In this document: one piece after another, positions 15,221 through 22,849 of the stretch | How positions within the stretch are numbered: the stretch's first letter is position 1 | Layout: each line of letters starts with the position of its first letter | NCBI RefSeq assembly: GCF_014534655.1 | Contig: NZ_JACVVD010000004.1 | Location: 248,001-312,000, forward strand | Direction of reading: 5' to 3' | Source of the DNA: Paenibacillus sedimenti | GTDB taxonomy: Bacteria; Bacillota; Bacilli; Paenibacillales; NBRC-103111 | Length of the DNA stretch: 64,000 nt | Notes under the pieces: model-generated | Told to the model about the DNA's origin: nothing | The model's database searches: none | The model's input: only the letters and a program-made list of their open reading frames with translations | Made by a program: the position numbers and the translations under genes

Positions 15221-16776
15221 TGAACATCCTCACTCTCAATTTTCAATAGTTGATCCGGTACCGCCCGGCCCGTGATAAGCTGCCCATACACCGCGACTTT
15301 GCCCGTGTACTCCCCGATGCCATCAACGAAGGTAGGAACGATCAATTCACTTTGCTTATACAAGACCTCTGAAAGCTCTAAGCCCGCGCTGATCTTCTCT
15401 CCCACCGATAATGCTGGATAATCCTTCCCGTTCATCTGGATGACGAATGCTGGCGTGTATGTGTCCGAAGACTTAACGTAGTCGAATAGTCGGACAGACA
15501 ATGTAGTGAATAACGCTTGCACCTTGGATACCTGCAGCTCCGCTTCCTTCGCTTTGAATGCCTTGATCGCATCGAGCACGAATATGGAGTCGTTCTTGGC
15601 TTTGAGGAAGTCGGCTTCGGATTGCTTCGCTTTCTCCAGGTCTAATGCAGCTTTTGCTCGAGTCCTTTCAGCCTGCAAGACCGAATTGATTTCCGCGATA
15701 CGTGCGATTGTTTCGGCCACCGGTTTCGGCGGATCCAGCGGAATCAAGGCTTCAAGCTTTAATTTAAGGCCATCCCTTTCTTTCATTTGGTCATTTACTC
15801 GCTGGGCAATTACGTTAAGGAGAACCTTTTTGTTACTAAGCAAAGTAGTCTTCGCTTCTTCCGTGAGTTCTTGCTCGCAAGCGTGGCAATGGGTTTTTAC
15901 TTCTTGTTCCTTCAACCTTGTATGCTCTTCCTTGCCGTCACGAATCTGCTTTATCAGCAATTCTATTTTGTTATGAAGCTGCTGGCGATCAAATTCGCGT
16001 TGCATTACTAATTGATTGTCTACATCAAAGGAGCGAACTTTGGCATCCAGTTGCTCGATCTCCGCCTCAAGCGCTTCCCGATCGATCTCTTTAGCGTGTC
16101 CGAGCGCTGCGAGCTGTTCGGATAGCGTCTTAACACTGCCTTGTGCCTGAGTATGCCATTTGTCGTTTTTGTTCTTGAGGTCCGCATACTTCTTCTCCAG
16201 GTCGGCAATGCTCAGCTTCTTCAATTCCTCTTCGAGCCGTTCCGCCTGCGGGTTCAGCTTGATTTCTGCCGCCTTCTGATCAGGTGATGTCCTAGACATT
16301 GCCTGAAATACTTCTTTATTAGAAGGAGGCGTTACATGCTTCATGACCTGCTCGCGCTGTTTCTGCCAGTGCTGGGTAAAGAAGAAGCCCGGGTTATAGA
16401 GGGAAAGAAATTGCTCTTTATCAAATAGAGTCGCGACAAAAGCATCAAATTCTGTAGCTTTCTGCGGCACTTCATTAATGTAGAACTTGTTGCTGCCCTT
16501 CACGATCTCCCGAGCCAGAAGCACATCCGTACCATCAAAGGATAGTAGTATGGAGCCGAAAACCCGTTCAAATGGTCGATCTGTTGGCGATGGATTAAAC
16601 TTTGCACCGGATAAGTCCACGCCCCATTTGATCCATACCGGAGCCGTTCCGATCGATGATTTTCCCTCTCCGTTCTTACCGGACAGCTTTGTAATGTCTC
16701 CATAATCGACCGTGATTTCGTCATGGCCGGTGAAGCTGATTAAGTGCAATTGCTTGAATTTGATCACTTTTGGCAT
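15217..16776 (-). CDS. SbcC/Rad50-like AAA ATPase with zinc hook
   Basis: 519 residues. Walker A GKNGEGKSS at about 34-42; long coiled coils at about 175-300 and 310-400 flank a zinc-hook CHAC motif near residue 298; ABC-signature-like LSVGEKISAG and Walker B-like LIVPTFVDG close the head. Shorter than cellular SbcC (about 1000), as in phage RecF/SbcC-type genes. It probably bridges DNA ends in the phage recombination module with RecT and the MBL hydrolase. Confidence 0.82.
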   Translation of the reverse strand: MPKVIKFKQLHLISFTGHDEITVDYGDITKLSGKNGEGKSSIGTAPVWIKWGVDLSGAKFNPSPTDRPFERVFGSILLSFDGTDVLLAREIVKGSNKFYINEVPQKATEFDAFVATLFDKEQFLSLYNPGFFFTQHWQKQREQVMKHVTPPSNKEVFQAMSRTSPDQKAAEIKLNPQAERLEEELKKLSIADLEKKYADLKNKNDKWHTQAQGSVKTLSEQLAALGHAKEIDREALEAEIEQLDAKVRSFDVDNQLVMQREFDRQQLHNKIELLIKQIRDGKEEHTRLKEQEVKTHCHACEQELTEEAKTTLLSNKKVLLNVIAQRVNDQMKERDGLKLKLEALIPLDPPKPVAETIARIAEINSVLQAERTRAKAALDLEKAKQSEADFLKAKNDSIFVLDAIKAFKAKEAELQVSKVQALFTTLSVRLFDYVKSSDTYTPAFVIQMNGKDYPALSVGEKISAGLELSEVLYKQSELIVPTFVDGIGEYTGKVAVYGQLITGRAVPDQLLKIESEDVQ

Positions 16777-16964
16777 TGATTAGCCTCGCTTTCTTTGAAT
16801 TTGTCGAGCAGTTCACCCGAGAAGCATGCGCCTTTCTCCGGTCCACCACGTTTGATTAACCAACCACTGCTGCAACTTTCGTTCCCGTTACCGCCCCGTT
16901 TGCATTCCGAACAAGCAACAAACATCATTCCGCGTGAGTCCGGTTTGCTGTGTTTGGGTTTCAT
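16764..16964 (-). CDS. Small cysteine-rich protein
   Basis: 66 residues with CSECKRGGNGNESC near residue 18 and two further Cys, suggesting a zinc site. Unrecognised; overlaps both neighbouring genes. Confidence 0.5.
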   Translation of the reverse strand: MKPKHSKPDSRGMMFVACSECKRGGNGNESCSSGWLIKRGGPEKGACFSGELLDKFKESEANQCQK

Positions 16965-17659
16965 GCCATTGCCTCCCCAGCCATATATTCCTTAAATCTG
17001 TTCCCGATCCGTATCAGCAGCCGTGATACCTGGGATTGAGCAATCCCGATAACCTCGCTAATTTCCCGTTGCAAAGCATCGTTTAGTCGCATCATGACCG
17101 CCGTCAACTCATGTTCAGTAAGCGTTGAGAGAAATTCTTTGACGTGTGCGCTAGTGTCGTCCTGTTCGTGGGAAAGCATTAATTCAAGAGGAATCGGTCT
17201 TTCCTCATCAACCCCGAATGCAATGGCATCCTTGGACATGTAAGTGAATTTGTTATACTTGATGGCATCAAACACCAGATAAAGCTTGCAATCAAGAATG
17301 TCCGCAATTTCGTCAGGAGAGTAAGCAAAAAGGTTTTGTTTATAGATTTTACCTAGAACTATGATCATGTCCTTTGCCCTAATCGCCCGTGCTCCTCCAC
17401 CATTCAAGAATCTCTTAATTTCTCCCGAAATCATCGGGACAGCATAGGTGCTGAACTGTACGTTGTTGAAGCTTTCCGGATCAAAATTCTTGATTGCTGC
17501 CACCAATCCGATGCAGCCCGCGCCGACCAGATCGTCGAAATCGACGTGCAATTTCTGAGCACTACGATTGAATTTATTTGCAACACTATACACAAGCCTC
17601 ATATGGGTTCGCGCCATTTCATCCATGTGTTCCGCTGTTACGCAAGCCACGCTGTCCAC
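16961..17659 (-). CDS. Phage sigma factor of the sporulation/stress type
   Basis: 232 residues with a full sigma-70 layout: region 2 (LVYSVANKFNRSAQKLHVDF, DDLVGAGCIGLVAAI, FSTYAVPMISGEIKRFL), a region-3 helix (YSPDEIADILDCKLYLVFDA) and region 4 (LQREISEVIGIAQSQVSRLL). The ISGEIKRF block is characteristic of the SigB/SigF/SigG group. GTG start, overlapping a tiny upstream gene. It could redirect host polymerase to phage or sporulation promoters. Confidence 0.85.
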   Translation of the reverse strand: MDSVACVTAEHMDEMARTHMRLVYSVANKFNRSAQKLHVDFDDLVGAGCIGLVAAIKNFDPESFNNVQFSTYAVPMISGEIKRFLNGGGARAIRAKDMIIVLGKIYKQNLFAYSPDEIADILDCKLYLVFDAIKYNKFTYMSKDAIAFGVDEERPIPLELMLSHEQDDTSAHVKEFLSTLTEHELTAVMMRLNDALQREISEVIGIAQSQVSRLLIRIGNRFKEYMAGEAMA

Positions 17660-17769
17660 GCTCCATTCACAACCTTTTCAATGAATTGCTCAAATGTAAT
17701 GCAGTACCGTTCCCGGATGCCGAAATGAACAAAATAAGTGCCAAGCCGTTCAAGCCGCTCGTCAGGCAT
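17638..17769 (-). CDS. Small hypothetical protein
   Basis: 43 residues (begins MPDERLERLGTYFVHFG). ATG 17769 follows AGGAGG at good spacing. Its 3' end overlaps the sigma gene start by 22 bases, so it may act mainly by translational coupling. Confidence 0.6.
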   Translation of the reverse strand: MPDERLERLGTYFVHFGIRERYCITFEQFIEKVVNGAWTAWLA

Positions 17770-17772
17770 CGG

Positions 17773-17868
17773 CTAATCCTCCTTTACCAACCGCCACCAA
17801 AGCGGGTAAGTAAAAATTGCAATCATGTTTAAGCCGACGAATACTGTCGATACTATTAGCAGCTCCAC
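17773..17868 (-). CDS. Tiny membrane protein
   Basis: 31 residues from GTG 17868 after GAGGTG. Nearly all of it is one membrane helix (LLIVSTVFVGLNMIAIFTY). Its stop lies just before the next start. Role unknown. Confidence 0.5.
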   Translation of the reverse strand: MELLIVSTVFVGLNMIAIFTYPLWWRLVKED

Positions 17869-17877
17869 ACGAGCACC

Positions 17878-18129
17878 TCAAATCATTAGTGTTTCAAGCT
17901 CATCGATCTTACCGCACAATTCTGCTACCCAGTCCATGTCATTCATTTCTTGAGCATGTAGAGCGAGAGTCTTCAAGCCATCGAGCTTCATGACGATGGT
18001 TGCATTAAGCACCACGCATTGTTGCAACTCGCATTGAACCTTATAAGGCAGCATTTCATAGCCACCAAGACGCATGGCCTGAGTGTGAATCTCAGCCATT
18101 CTTCGGTGAACCGGATGGATGCCGATCAT
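17878..18129 (-). CDS. Hypothetical protein, HPVHRRMAEI family
   Basis: 83 residues from ATG 18129, chosen because GGAGGGG lies six bases upstream and ATGA overlaps the preceding stop. N-terminus IHPVHRRMAEIHTQA and a C-terminal WVAELCGKIDELE. Resembles the protein at 4643-4876. Unknown role. Confidence 0.6.
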   Translation of the reverse strand: MIGIHPVHRRMAEIHTQAMRLGGYEMLPYKVQCELQQCVVLNATIVMKLDGLKTLALHAQEMNDMDWVAELCGKIDELETLMI

Positions 18130-18269
18130 AGAAAACCCCTCCACCATAAATAGCCTGCGATAATTCCCGCGATGAGAACCACTAATCCTTGACCGTCCGA
18201 GTATTCTGAGCTTTCAAATGTTACGCGGTCGCCGGGATTTAAGTCCTTACCATTGATTTTCACTCTCAT
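18126..18269 (-). CDS. Small membrane protein
   Basis: 47 residues from ATG 18269 after AAAGGA. A short polar N-terminus (MRVKINGKDLNPGDRVTFES) is followed by one membrane helix (LVVLIAGIIAGYLWW). Overlaps the next gene by ATGA. Confidence 0.6.
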   Translation of the reverse strand: MRVKINGKDLNPGDRVTFESSEYSDGQGLVVLIAGIIAGYLWWRGFL

Positions 18270-18373
18270 ATTGGTCACGTCCTTTAGGGATTTATTTTTC
18301 ATTCCCTCAAGCGTGATGCGACGATAAGGAGGTATAGACGGCGATTTTTGCTGTTATTGCTTAAGGCAGGGAT

Positions 18374-19108
18374 TTAAGCTTGCTTTAACTTATTGATGAA
18401 GTACAACTGCCCTTTTCCCGTGACCTTCGGCGTCTTGCTGATCGTGATATGGCCGTCCGAATGGCTCACGCTCGTTTCTTTTATCTCAAAAAGTCCAAGC
18501 TCCATGCTGTACTGCGTAGGCATATTGAAGTCCGTTCCCTTGCGGCTGATGAGATAGCTATTATCCCGAAGCCAAGTGAATAACCGGTTCTGGCCTGTAT
18601 CTACGCCGTTCTGTTTGAGAATCTTTGCCAACTCACCGATGAGAATGCTGCTCTTGCTGGCCGTGACTGCGTCCGCGAAGATGACTTTTGGCCGATCGGC
18701 TTCAATCTTCTGCTCCAGCAGCGCCTTGGCTGCGCGTTCCTCTTTCAGCTTTGTTGCAACTTGGATGAGCAGGTCCGGATTGTCGAGCAGTTCTTCCCGG
18801 GCATACATGCCGTGTTTGCGGATGGAAGGGAGAACTTCGTGAGTAACCCAGCGTTTAAATGCTTTGGCTTCGGGTTTGCGACTGCCGAGCACTAAGCTAT
18901 AAAGGCCGTATTCATTAACGATATTAGTTTCGCCGTGCAAGCCTCCTAAGTTAAACTTAGTCACCTCATCAGCATCTAACCTTTGGATTGCAACTGTTGG
19001 ATTGCTGATCTCCAGAATGTCACATACGTCTTTGGCAACAAACCATGGTTGACCGTCTTTCTCGATCATGCGGAGCTGGGCACCGTTGAAGTTGAAGATT
19101 TGGGTCAA
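18374..19108 (-). CDS. Phage antirepressor (BRO-N/KilAC)
   Basis: 244 residues. N-terminal BRO domain (GQPWFVAKDVCDILEISNPT, VNEYGLYSLVLGSRKPEAKA, FKRWVTHEVLPSIRKHG), C-terminal KilAC domain from about residue 130 (LAKILKQNGVDTGQNRLFTW). Such proteins bind and disable CI-type repressors. It is the second gene of an operon that starts next to a canonical SOS box, while the repressor itself lacks a self-cleaving peptidase, so antirepression is the probable route of induction. Confidence 0.88.
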   Translation of the reverse strand: MTQIFNFNGAQLRMIEKDGQPWFVAKDVCDILEISNPTVAIQRLDADEVTKFNLGGLHGETNIVNEYGLYSLVLGSRKPEAKAFKRWVTHEVLPSIRKHGMYAREELLDNPDLLIQVATKLKEERAAKALLEQKIEADRPKVIFADAVTASKSSILIGELAKILKQNGVDTGQNRLFTWLRDNSYLISRKGTDFNMPTQYSMELGLFEIKETSVSHSDGHITISKTPKVTGKGQLYFINKLKQA

Positions 19109-19293
19109 GGCTTCTCACCACCATCCGGCATAAAGATTTTAAGAGTCATAAGGTAGCAGTGGATGTAGGCGAGAGTATGTTGATCACAGGAACTGATAAT
19201 TTCGTTGAATTGATTAGTGAGCTGTTTCTTGGTGATTTTGGTTTTCAGAGCTTCATCACGCATTGCAGCGACTACTTGCAGCATGTAACTCAT
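19105..19293 (-). CDS. Hypothetical first gene of antirepressor operon
   Basis: 62 residues from ATG 19293 (GAGGTG six bases upstream). Helical, unrecognised (QLTNQFNEIISSCDQHTLAY). Overlaps the antirepressor start by four bases. Confidence 0.55.
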   Translation of the reverse strand: MSYMLQVVAAMRDEALKTKITKKQLTNQFNEIISSCDQHTLAYIHCYLMTLKIFMPDGGEKP

Positions 19294-19342
19294 ATCGATC
19301 ACCTCGTTGAAATTTAAATTTTCATAATTATCTTATACCGCA

Positions 19343-19355
19343 ATTTTTAATTACA
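19343..19355. repeat. Operator-like half copy
   Basis: TTTTTAATTACAT resembles the paired repeats at 19850 and 19880 in front of the repressor gene. It lies in the leader of the antirepressor operon. Confidence 0.3.
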
Positions 19356-19405
19356 TGGTGGTCATAGAGAAATAAACCTATGAAATAATCAAAGGAATAA
19401 AACAA

Positions 19406-19417
19406 GAACAAATGTTC
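19406..19417. promoter_or_regulatory. SOS box (DinR/LexA operator)
   Basis: GAACAAATGTTC matches the Gram-positive consensus GAACRNRYGTTY at every defined position. It lies about 110 bases upstream of the antirepressor operon. Confidence 0.75.
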
Positions 19418-19421
19418 CGCG

Positions 19422-19450
19422 TTGCGATATTTAAAATATCGTAATATAAT
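19422..19450 (+). promoter_or_regulatory. Candidate promoter with palindromic operator in its spacer
   Basis: TTGCGA (19422-19427), 17 bases, TATAAT (19445-19450). The spacer holds the perfect palindrome CGATATTTAAAATATCG (19425-19441). A second palindrome, GCAATTATAAATTGC, follows at 19457-19471. It reads towards the repressor gene across the antisense strand of the XRE gene. Confidence 0.45.
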
Positions 19451-19488
19451 GAGTATGCAATTATAAATTGCTTGACCGTGAAAGAAAA

Positions 19489-19806
19489 TCACGAAAACTT
19501 GAAATTCATTTCTAGGGTTTTAAAATACTTCTTCGCTTCTTCTACTACATCAGGAAAAACCTCTTCTACAGTGGTTCCTAAGTACAAAGCATACACATAG
19601 GACATCATAAAGCTCGGATCGTTTTGCCCATTCTCAATCATCCGAAGAGTAACATCAGAGATTTCTAAATCACTAGCCATCTTACTTTGCGAAATGTCTT
19701 TAGAAAGTCGAAGTTCTTTAAACCGTTGCCGCGGTTGTTTAATTCGATCTTTCTTCTTGGGTGATGCTTTTGATCTTCTTGGAGCCCTTGCCATCATATT
19801 TACCAT
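19489..19806 (-). CDS. XRE-family regulator
   Basis: 105 residues; ATG 19806 follows AGGAGGTG. A basic N-terminal extension (RAPRRSKASPKKKDRIKQP) precedes the helix-turn-helix (RLSKDISQSKMASDLEISDV, TLRMIENGQNDPS). It is divergent from the repressor gene and so occupies the Cro-like position at the lysogeny switch. Confidence 0.75.
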   Translation of the reverse strand: MVNMMARAPRRSKASPKKKDRIKQPRQRFKELRLSKDISQSKMASDLEISDVTLRMIENGQNDPSFMMSYVYALYLGTTVEEVFPDVVEEAKKYFKTLEMNFKFS

Positions 19807-19849
19807 TTTTCACCTCCTGTCCTTTTGGTAAATCGAATATAACATGACA

Positions 19850-19894
19850 TTTTAATTTGCGCAATATAAAAATATAAAATTTTAAATTACACAA
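19850..19894. promoter_or_regulatory. Operator-like direct repeats between divergent regulators
   Basis: TTTTAATTTGCGCAA (19850-19864) and TTTTAAATTACACAA (19880-19894) agree at 12 of 15 positions, 30 bases apart. The intervening DNA is AT-rich and suits overlapping divergent promoters. Likely repressor/Cro sites. Confidence 0.45.
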
Positions 19895-19921
19895 AATCAA
19901 TATATGCAAAGGGTGAGTAAA

Positions 19922-20317
19922 ATGTCACTAGGTGAACGCATAAAAGAGCGGAGAGCTAGCTTTGATCTTAAACAAGACGAATGCGCTGAACAAGTAGGCG
20001 TTACAAGAGCGGTTTTATCCTCTTATGAGAGGAATGTTAGCATGCCGCCTGGGGATGTTCTAGGTAAATTAGCGACTGTTCTTAAGACAAGTTCCGATTT
20101 TCTTCTTGGTTTGACTGATGATCCAACACCTCCAATAACAAACGAAAAACTCTCGGAAGACGAAGTTATTAAGAAAAAATTTCTGCTCGAAATGGAAGAT
20201 ATTTTGAGGAAGAATAGCAACGTTGATGAGGAAAAGCTCAGATATGCATTGAAGTTTTTTCAGTTCACAGTGGAAGAGGATATCGAGGGAAGCAAGAGGA
20301 AGAAAAGTCAAAATTGA
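19922..20317 (+). CDS. CI-like XRE repressor without peptidase domain
   Basis: 131 residues from ATG 19922 (AAAGGGTGAG just upstream). N-terminal helix-turn-helix (RASFDLKQDECAEQVGVTRA, VLSSYERNVSMPPGDVLGKL). The C-terminal half is a charged helical segment, not an S24 LexA-like peptidase, so RecA-driven self-cleavage is not expected. Divergent from the early genes; the best candidate for the maintenance repressor. Confidence 0.78.
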   Translation: MSLGERIKERRASFDLKQDECAEQVGVTRAVLSSYERNVSMPPGDVLGKLATVLKTSSDFLLGLTDDPTPPITNEKLSEDEVIKKKFLLEMEDILRKNSNVDEEKLRYALKFFQFTVEEDIEGSKRKKSQN

Positions 20318-20550
20318 CCGAAATATGACCGTAATGCAAACAAACGTTCCTGTTACAATTTATCTACAAGATTAATCATTTGACATGTATCGACACGATT
20401 TGTTATTTCTGATTAAATTCTCACAAAGATTGTATGTTCGCATACTCTTTATGCTGTGTTCGTGCTAATATTATTTTCACAGTCCCTTTTATGGGGCTCT
20501 GGAATTCACTTTGTAAACCTAAAGGTTGACAACAGTGCCAGAAGAGAAAC

Positions 20551-20817
20551 CTATTCGGTACTCTTCATCGACTGCTGCTTCCTGCGCGTAGATGCCTTTA
20601 TAGGTATTTCAATACAAGGGTAAATGTCGCGTTCACGGACGCCTAGCGTATCGGCAACTGACCAGGTTAATGCGGTACCCATCTTCTTTTTATCGTTGAT
20701 GTAGTCTCCAGCCTGTTGTCGAGACATGCCCAGTTTGTCGGCAAACTCTTGATTAGATATACCAAGTTTATCGAGTATTTCTGGCAGGTTACAGCGTCCG
20801 AGCTTATAGCGCGGCAT
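20551..20817 (-). CDS. XRE-family regulator
   Basis: 88 residues from ATG 20817 (GGAGG eight bases upstream). Helix-turn-helix LGISNQEFADKLGMSRQQAG, then a DKKKMGTALTWSVADTLGVR dimer-like part and a basic tail. Third XRE protein of the switch region; transcribed towards the repressor. Confidence 0.72.
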   Translation of the reverse strand: MPRYKLGRCNLPEILDKLGISNQEFADKLGMSRQQAGDYINDKKKMGTALTWSVADTLGVRERDIYPCIEIPIKASTRRKQQSMKSTE

Positions 20818-20925
20818 AGCTGCAGGCCTCCAATTGAGAGCAGTATTTAAAATACACTTTAATCGTACCAAGCATGTTCTACTAAATCAATCTGATTCTG
20901 ATATAGGGGGATGGATAAATAATAA

Positions 20926-20993
20926 AAACCTCTCGAATGGTCCAATTGTATTGCGGCTGCGCAATAATTCGATAGGTTCGCACTATGAGGTTT
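20926..20993. other. Nested inverted repeats (structured element)
   Basis: Three nested pairs: AAACCTC/GAGGTTT (20926, 20987), TCGAAT/ATTCGA (20933, 20967) and ATTGCG/CGCAAT (20950, 20960) around a GCTG loop. No U tract follows on either side. It lies between divergent genes and could be a small RNA, an operator array or a weak terminator. Confidence 0.4.
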
Positions 20994-21072
20994 GAATTAA
21001 TACATAAATGCATTACAAAAATAAATTCACCAAAATGCAGCAAAAACTTTCTTTATCGAGGAGTTGATTCTG

Positions 21073-21423
21073 TTGGATATCCTGAAGTTTGATCCGTATA
21101 AAAAAATAAAAGAGCACGATGAAGTAAAATTGACCTATACGACTCATTTAGGTGACGGTATTATTGGAGTGTATATTCAAACTACTGAGGATACCTTTCG
21201 AATTTATTTGAATAATGATATCCACTTCGAACAACAAGACGAGGCGTTGTACATCTTGATGAAGCACCATAACACAGCGCGGGGCGAAACGAAGGTAATC
21301 ACTATCGATAACATGAGACTCCTGAATTGGATCAAAGAAGACGCTAGACGATTTGAAAAAATGGCAGCTGACGTCTTTTTGAAAGGCTCCTTATTTGTTA
21401 AGAGATTAAGGAAAACTGTATAA
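21073..21423 (+). CDS. Hypothetical protein
   Basis: 116 residues from TTG 21073, nine bases after GAGGAG. Mixed beta/alpha protein (EVKLTYTTHLGDGIIGVYIQ), unrecognised. Encoded alone between a structured intergenic element and a strong terminator, so perhaps expressed in the lysogen. Confidence 0.55.
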   Translation: MDILKFDPYKKIKEHDEVKLTYTTHLGDGIIGVYIQTTEDTFRIYLNNDIHFEQQDEALYILMKHHNTARGETKVITIDNMRLLNWIKEDARRFEKMAADVFLKGSLFVKRLRKTV

Positions 21424-21431
21424 TCACATTT

Positions 21432-21471
21432 AAAAAAGCGGACCCTCCGAATGGTGGAGATCCGCTTTTTT
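21432..21471. terminator. Bidirectional terminator
   Basis: AAAAAAGCGGA pairs with TCCGCTTTTTT around an inner CTCC/GGAG stem. It separates the rightward gene at 21073 from the leftward agr-type operon. Confidence 0.85.
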
Positions 21472-21478
21472 GCTTAAT

Positions 21479-21601
21479 TTATTTCAGTTCTTGAGGAACT
21501 TCTTCACTATAACACGCGAACCAGCAGTTTGTTTTGCTAAATTTCTTAGCCATAAACGTAAGCATCTTACCTGCTTGTCTAGCAGCAAATTCTTTCAACA
21601 T
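21479..21601 (-). CDS. agrD: AgrD-like cyclic autoinducer peptide precursor
   Basis: 40 residues; ATG 21601 follows GGAGGTGA, which overlaps the agrB stop. Layout is that of AgrD: an amphipathic basic leader (LKEFAARQAGKMLTFMAKKF), a core with two Cys (NCWFACY) and an acidic recognition tail (SEEVPQELK) like the EVPKEL tail of staphylococcal AgrD. The mature signal would be a thiolactone ring started at one of the two Cys; which Cys and where the cut falls are not decided by sequence. Confidence 0.85.
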   Translation of the reverse strand: MLKEFAARQAGKMLTFMAKKFSKTNCWFACYSEEVPQELK

Positions 21602-21618
21602 AGTTTCAGTCACCTCCC

Positions 21619-22164
21619 CTACAGTTTCAACTTATCTATTAACTTCTGGAATAAGCTAAAAGTGGTTAATGCTTGAATTAAGAAAACAAGTGTGAGAATA
21701 TGCGATTGAAATAAAAAATTAGACGCTACAATTAGGACTGATATCACCTTTAATACAGGGTAAAACTTTGGATCTATAGTACCTTTGACTCCTTGAGGTG
21801 CATTAATTAGTAATATTGATACAGCAATTATATTTAATACAAGACCTTCATACCAGTAATTTACTGGTAAAAAGATCGCTAGAAGGATAAAGAAAGATGA
21901 AACTACATTGCAAATGGTGTTAGATTTAAAGTGCATTCCACCACTAAAGTGCCTTAGTAATGGAAAAGCCCAGACACATAAAAATGCATCAAGGAAATGA
22001 CCTGTGAATCCCGCTATGACAAGAACAATAATAACAGTGATTAGTAAATTTAGAATTGCTGAAAGCATGTATTTTAATATTGCTGGTGAAAACTCAGGGG
22101 CATTTTTGTGTATGGAATTTGCTATTTGATGAGCTAATTTATCAACCGTGATCAGTAAAATCAT
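21619..22164 (-). CDS. agrB: AgrB-family peptide-processing membrane endopeptidase
   Basis: About 181 residues from ATG 22164; a slightly later non-ATG start is possible since the AAAGGAG touches this ATG. N-terminus VDKLAHQIANSIHKN is typical. The catalytic pair sits in LRHFSGGMHFKSNTIC, with His and Cys six residues apart as in AgrB. Five to six membrane helices. It cuts the C-terminal tail of AgrD and forms the thiolactone. Overlaps the AgrC-like gene and is followed at once by agrD. Confidence 0.9.
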   Translation of the reverse strand: MILLITVDKLAHQIANSIHKNAPEFSPAILKYMLSAILNLLITVIIVLVIAGFTGHFLDAFLCVWAFPLLRHFSGGMHFKSNTICNVVSSFFILLAIFLPVNYWYEGLVLNIIAVSILLINAPQGVKGTIDPKFYPVLKVISVLIVASNFLFQSHILTLVFLIQALTTFSLFQKLIDKLKL

Positions 22165-22849
22165 CTCCTTTATCACGTACAAAAAATGATGGATCGTAAC
22201 GGTCCCGAAGTGATCTTTTATTTTGGAAAAATCCATAAATCAAAAGACCTATAAGCGCTGCTGTTATAATAAGAAGTATGTACCCGTGCATAGAGAAAAC
22301 ATTAAAGTGCAAGCTGCCGAAAGTTAGTCCTGATGTGACGAGTACCAGGAGAACCATCCAAATGACATTATATTTTTCCATGACATAAAACTTGTGGTAA
22401 ACGAAAGAGAACCCAATTTTCTTTTTTGTTAACAAGAAAGAAATTAATAAATAAATTATTATTTGAACTATATGAAATAAAGTAAAATGGAGTAAATTAT
22501 CATTCATCAGATCAAAAGTACTGAGATTCAACCACGCTGCTCCAAAAGATACACCGGCATCCAAAGCCGTGCTTATTACAGACCCAACTGTACAAACCAA
22601 CAATGAATATAGTAGCGGGTATCTTCTCATTAACGCCAAGAGGATTATATATGTAATCGATTGTATTAACATGAAATAACTTGAATCGACTACAAACTTG
22701 AAATAAAAGTTCACACCACCAACAATTAAGGCCAAAATCGCTATCTGTTTGTCATTCCCCTTGATCGGTATCTTGAAAATAGAGAAGTTTAGTATTACAA
22801 ATGCTGCAACAAATAATATTGATAGTACTAGCTTAATAAGAAGAATCAT
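22142..22849 (-). CDS. AgrC-like seven-helix sensor domain without kinase
   Basis: 235 residues. About seven hydrophobic helices (LVLSILFVAAFVILNF; QIAILALIVGGVNFYF; MLIQSITYIILLALM; YPLLYSLLVCTVGSV; FTLFHIVQIIIYLLI; WMVLLVLVTSGLTFG; YILLIITAALIGLLIYGF), then about 25 polar residues and stop. Shape and order resemble the peptide-binding membrane half of AgrC, but no histidine or ATPase domain follows and none is encoded nearby. It may bind signal as a decoy, partner a host kinase, or serve in export or immunity. Confidence 0.6.
   Translation of the reverse strand: MILLIKLVLSILFVAAFVILNFSIFKIPIKGNDKQIAILALIVGGVNFYFKFVVDSSYFMLIQSITYIILLALMRRYPLLYSLLVCTVGSVISTALDAGVSFGAAWLNLSTFDLMNDNLLHFTLFHIVQIIIYLLISFLLTKKKIGFSFVYHKFYVMEKYNVIWMVLLVLVTSGLTFGSLHFNVFSMHGYILLIITAALIGLLIYGFFQNKRSLRDRYDPSFFVRDKGDDFTDHG

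Noticed and set aside
19922..20317. LexA-like self-cleaving repressor
   Set aside because: No Ala-Gly cleavage site or Ser/Lys peptidase residues after the helix-turn-helix; only a charged helical tail.
22164..22236. Longer AgrB starting at 22236
   Set aside because: The extra 24 residues are the AgrC-like gene read in another frame and do not resemble an AgrB N-terminus.
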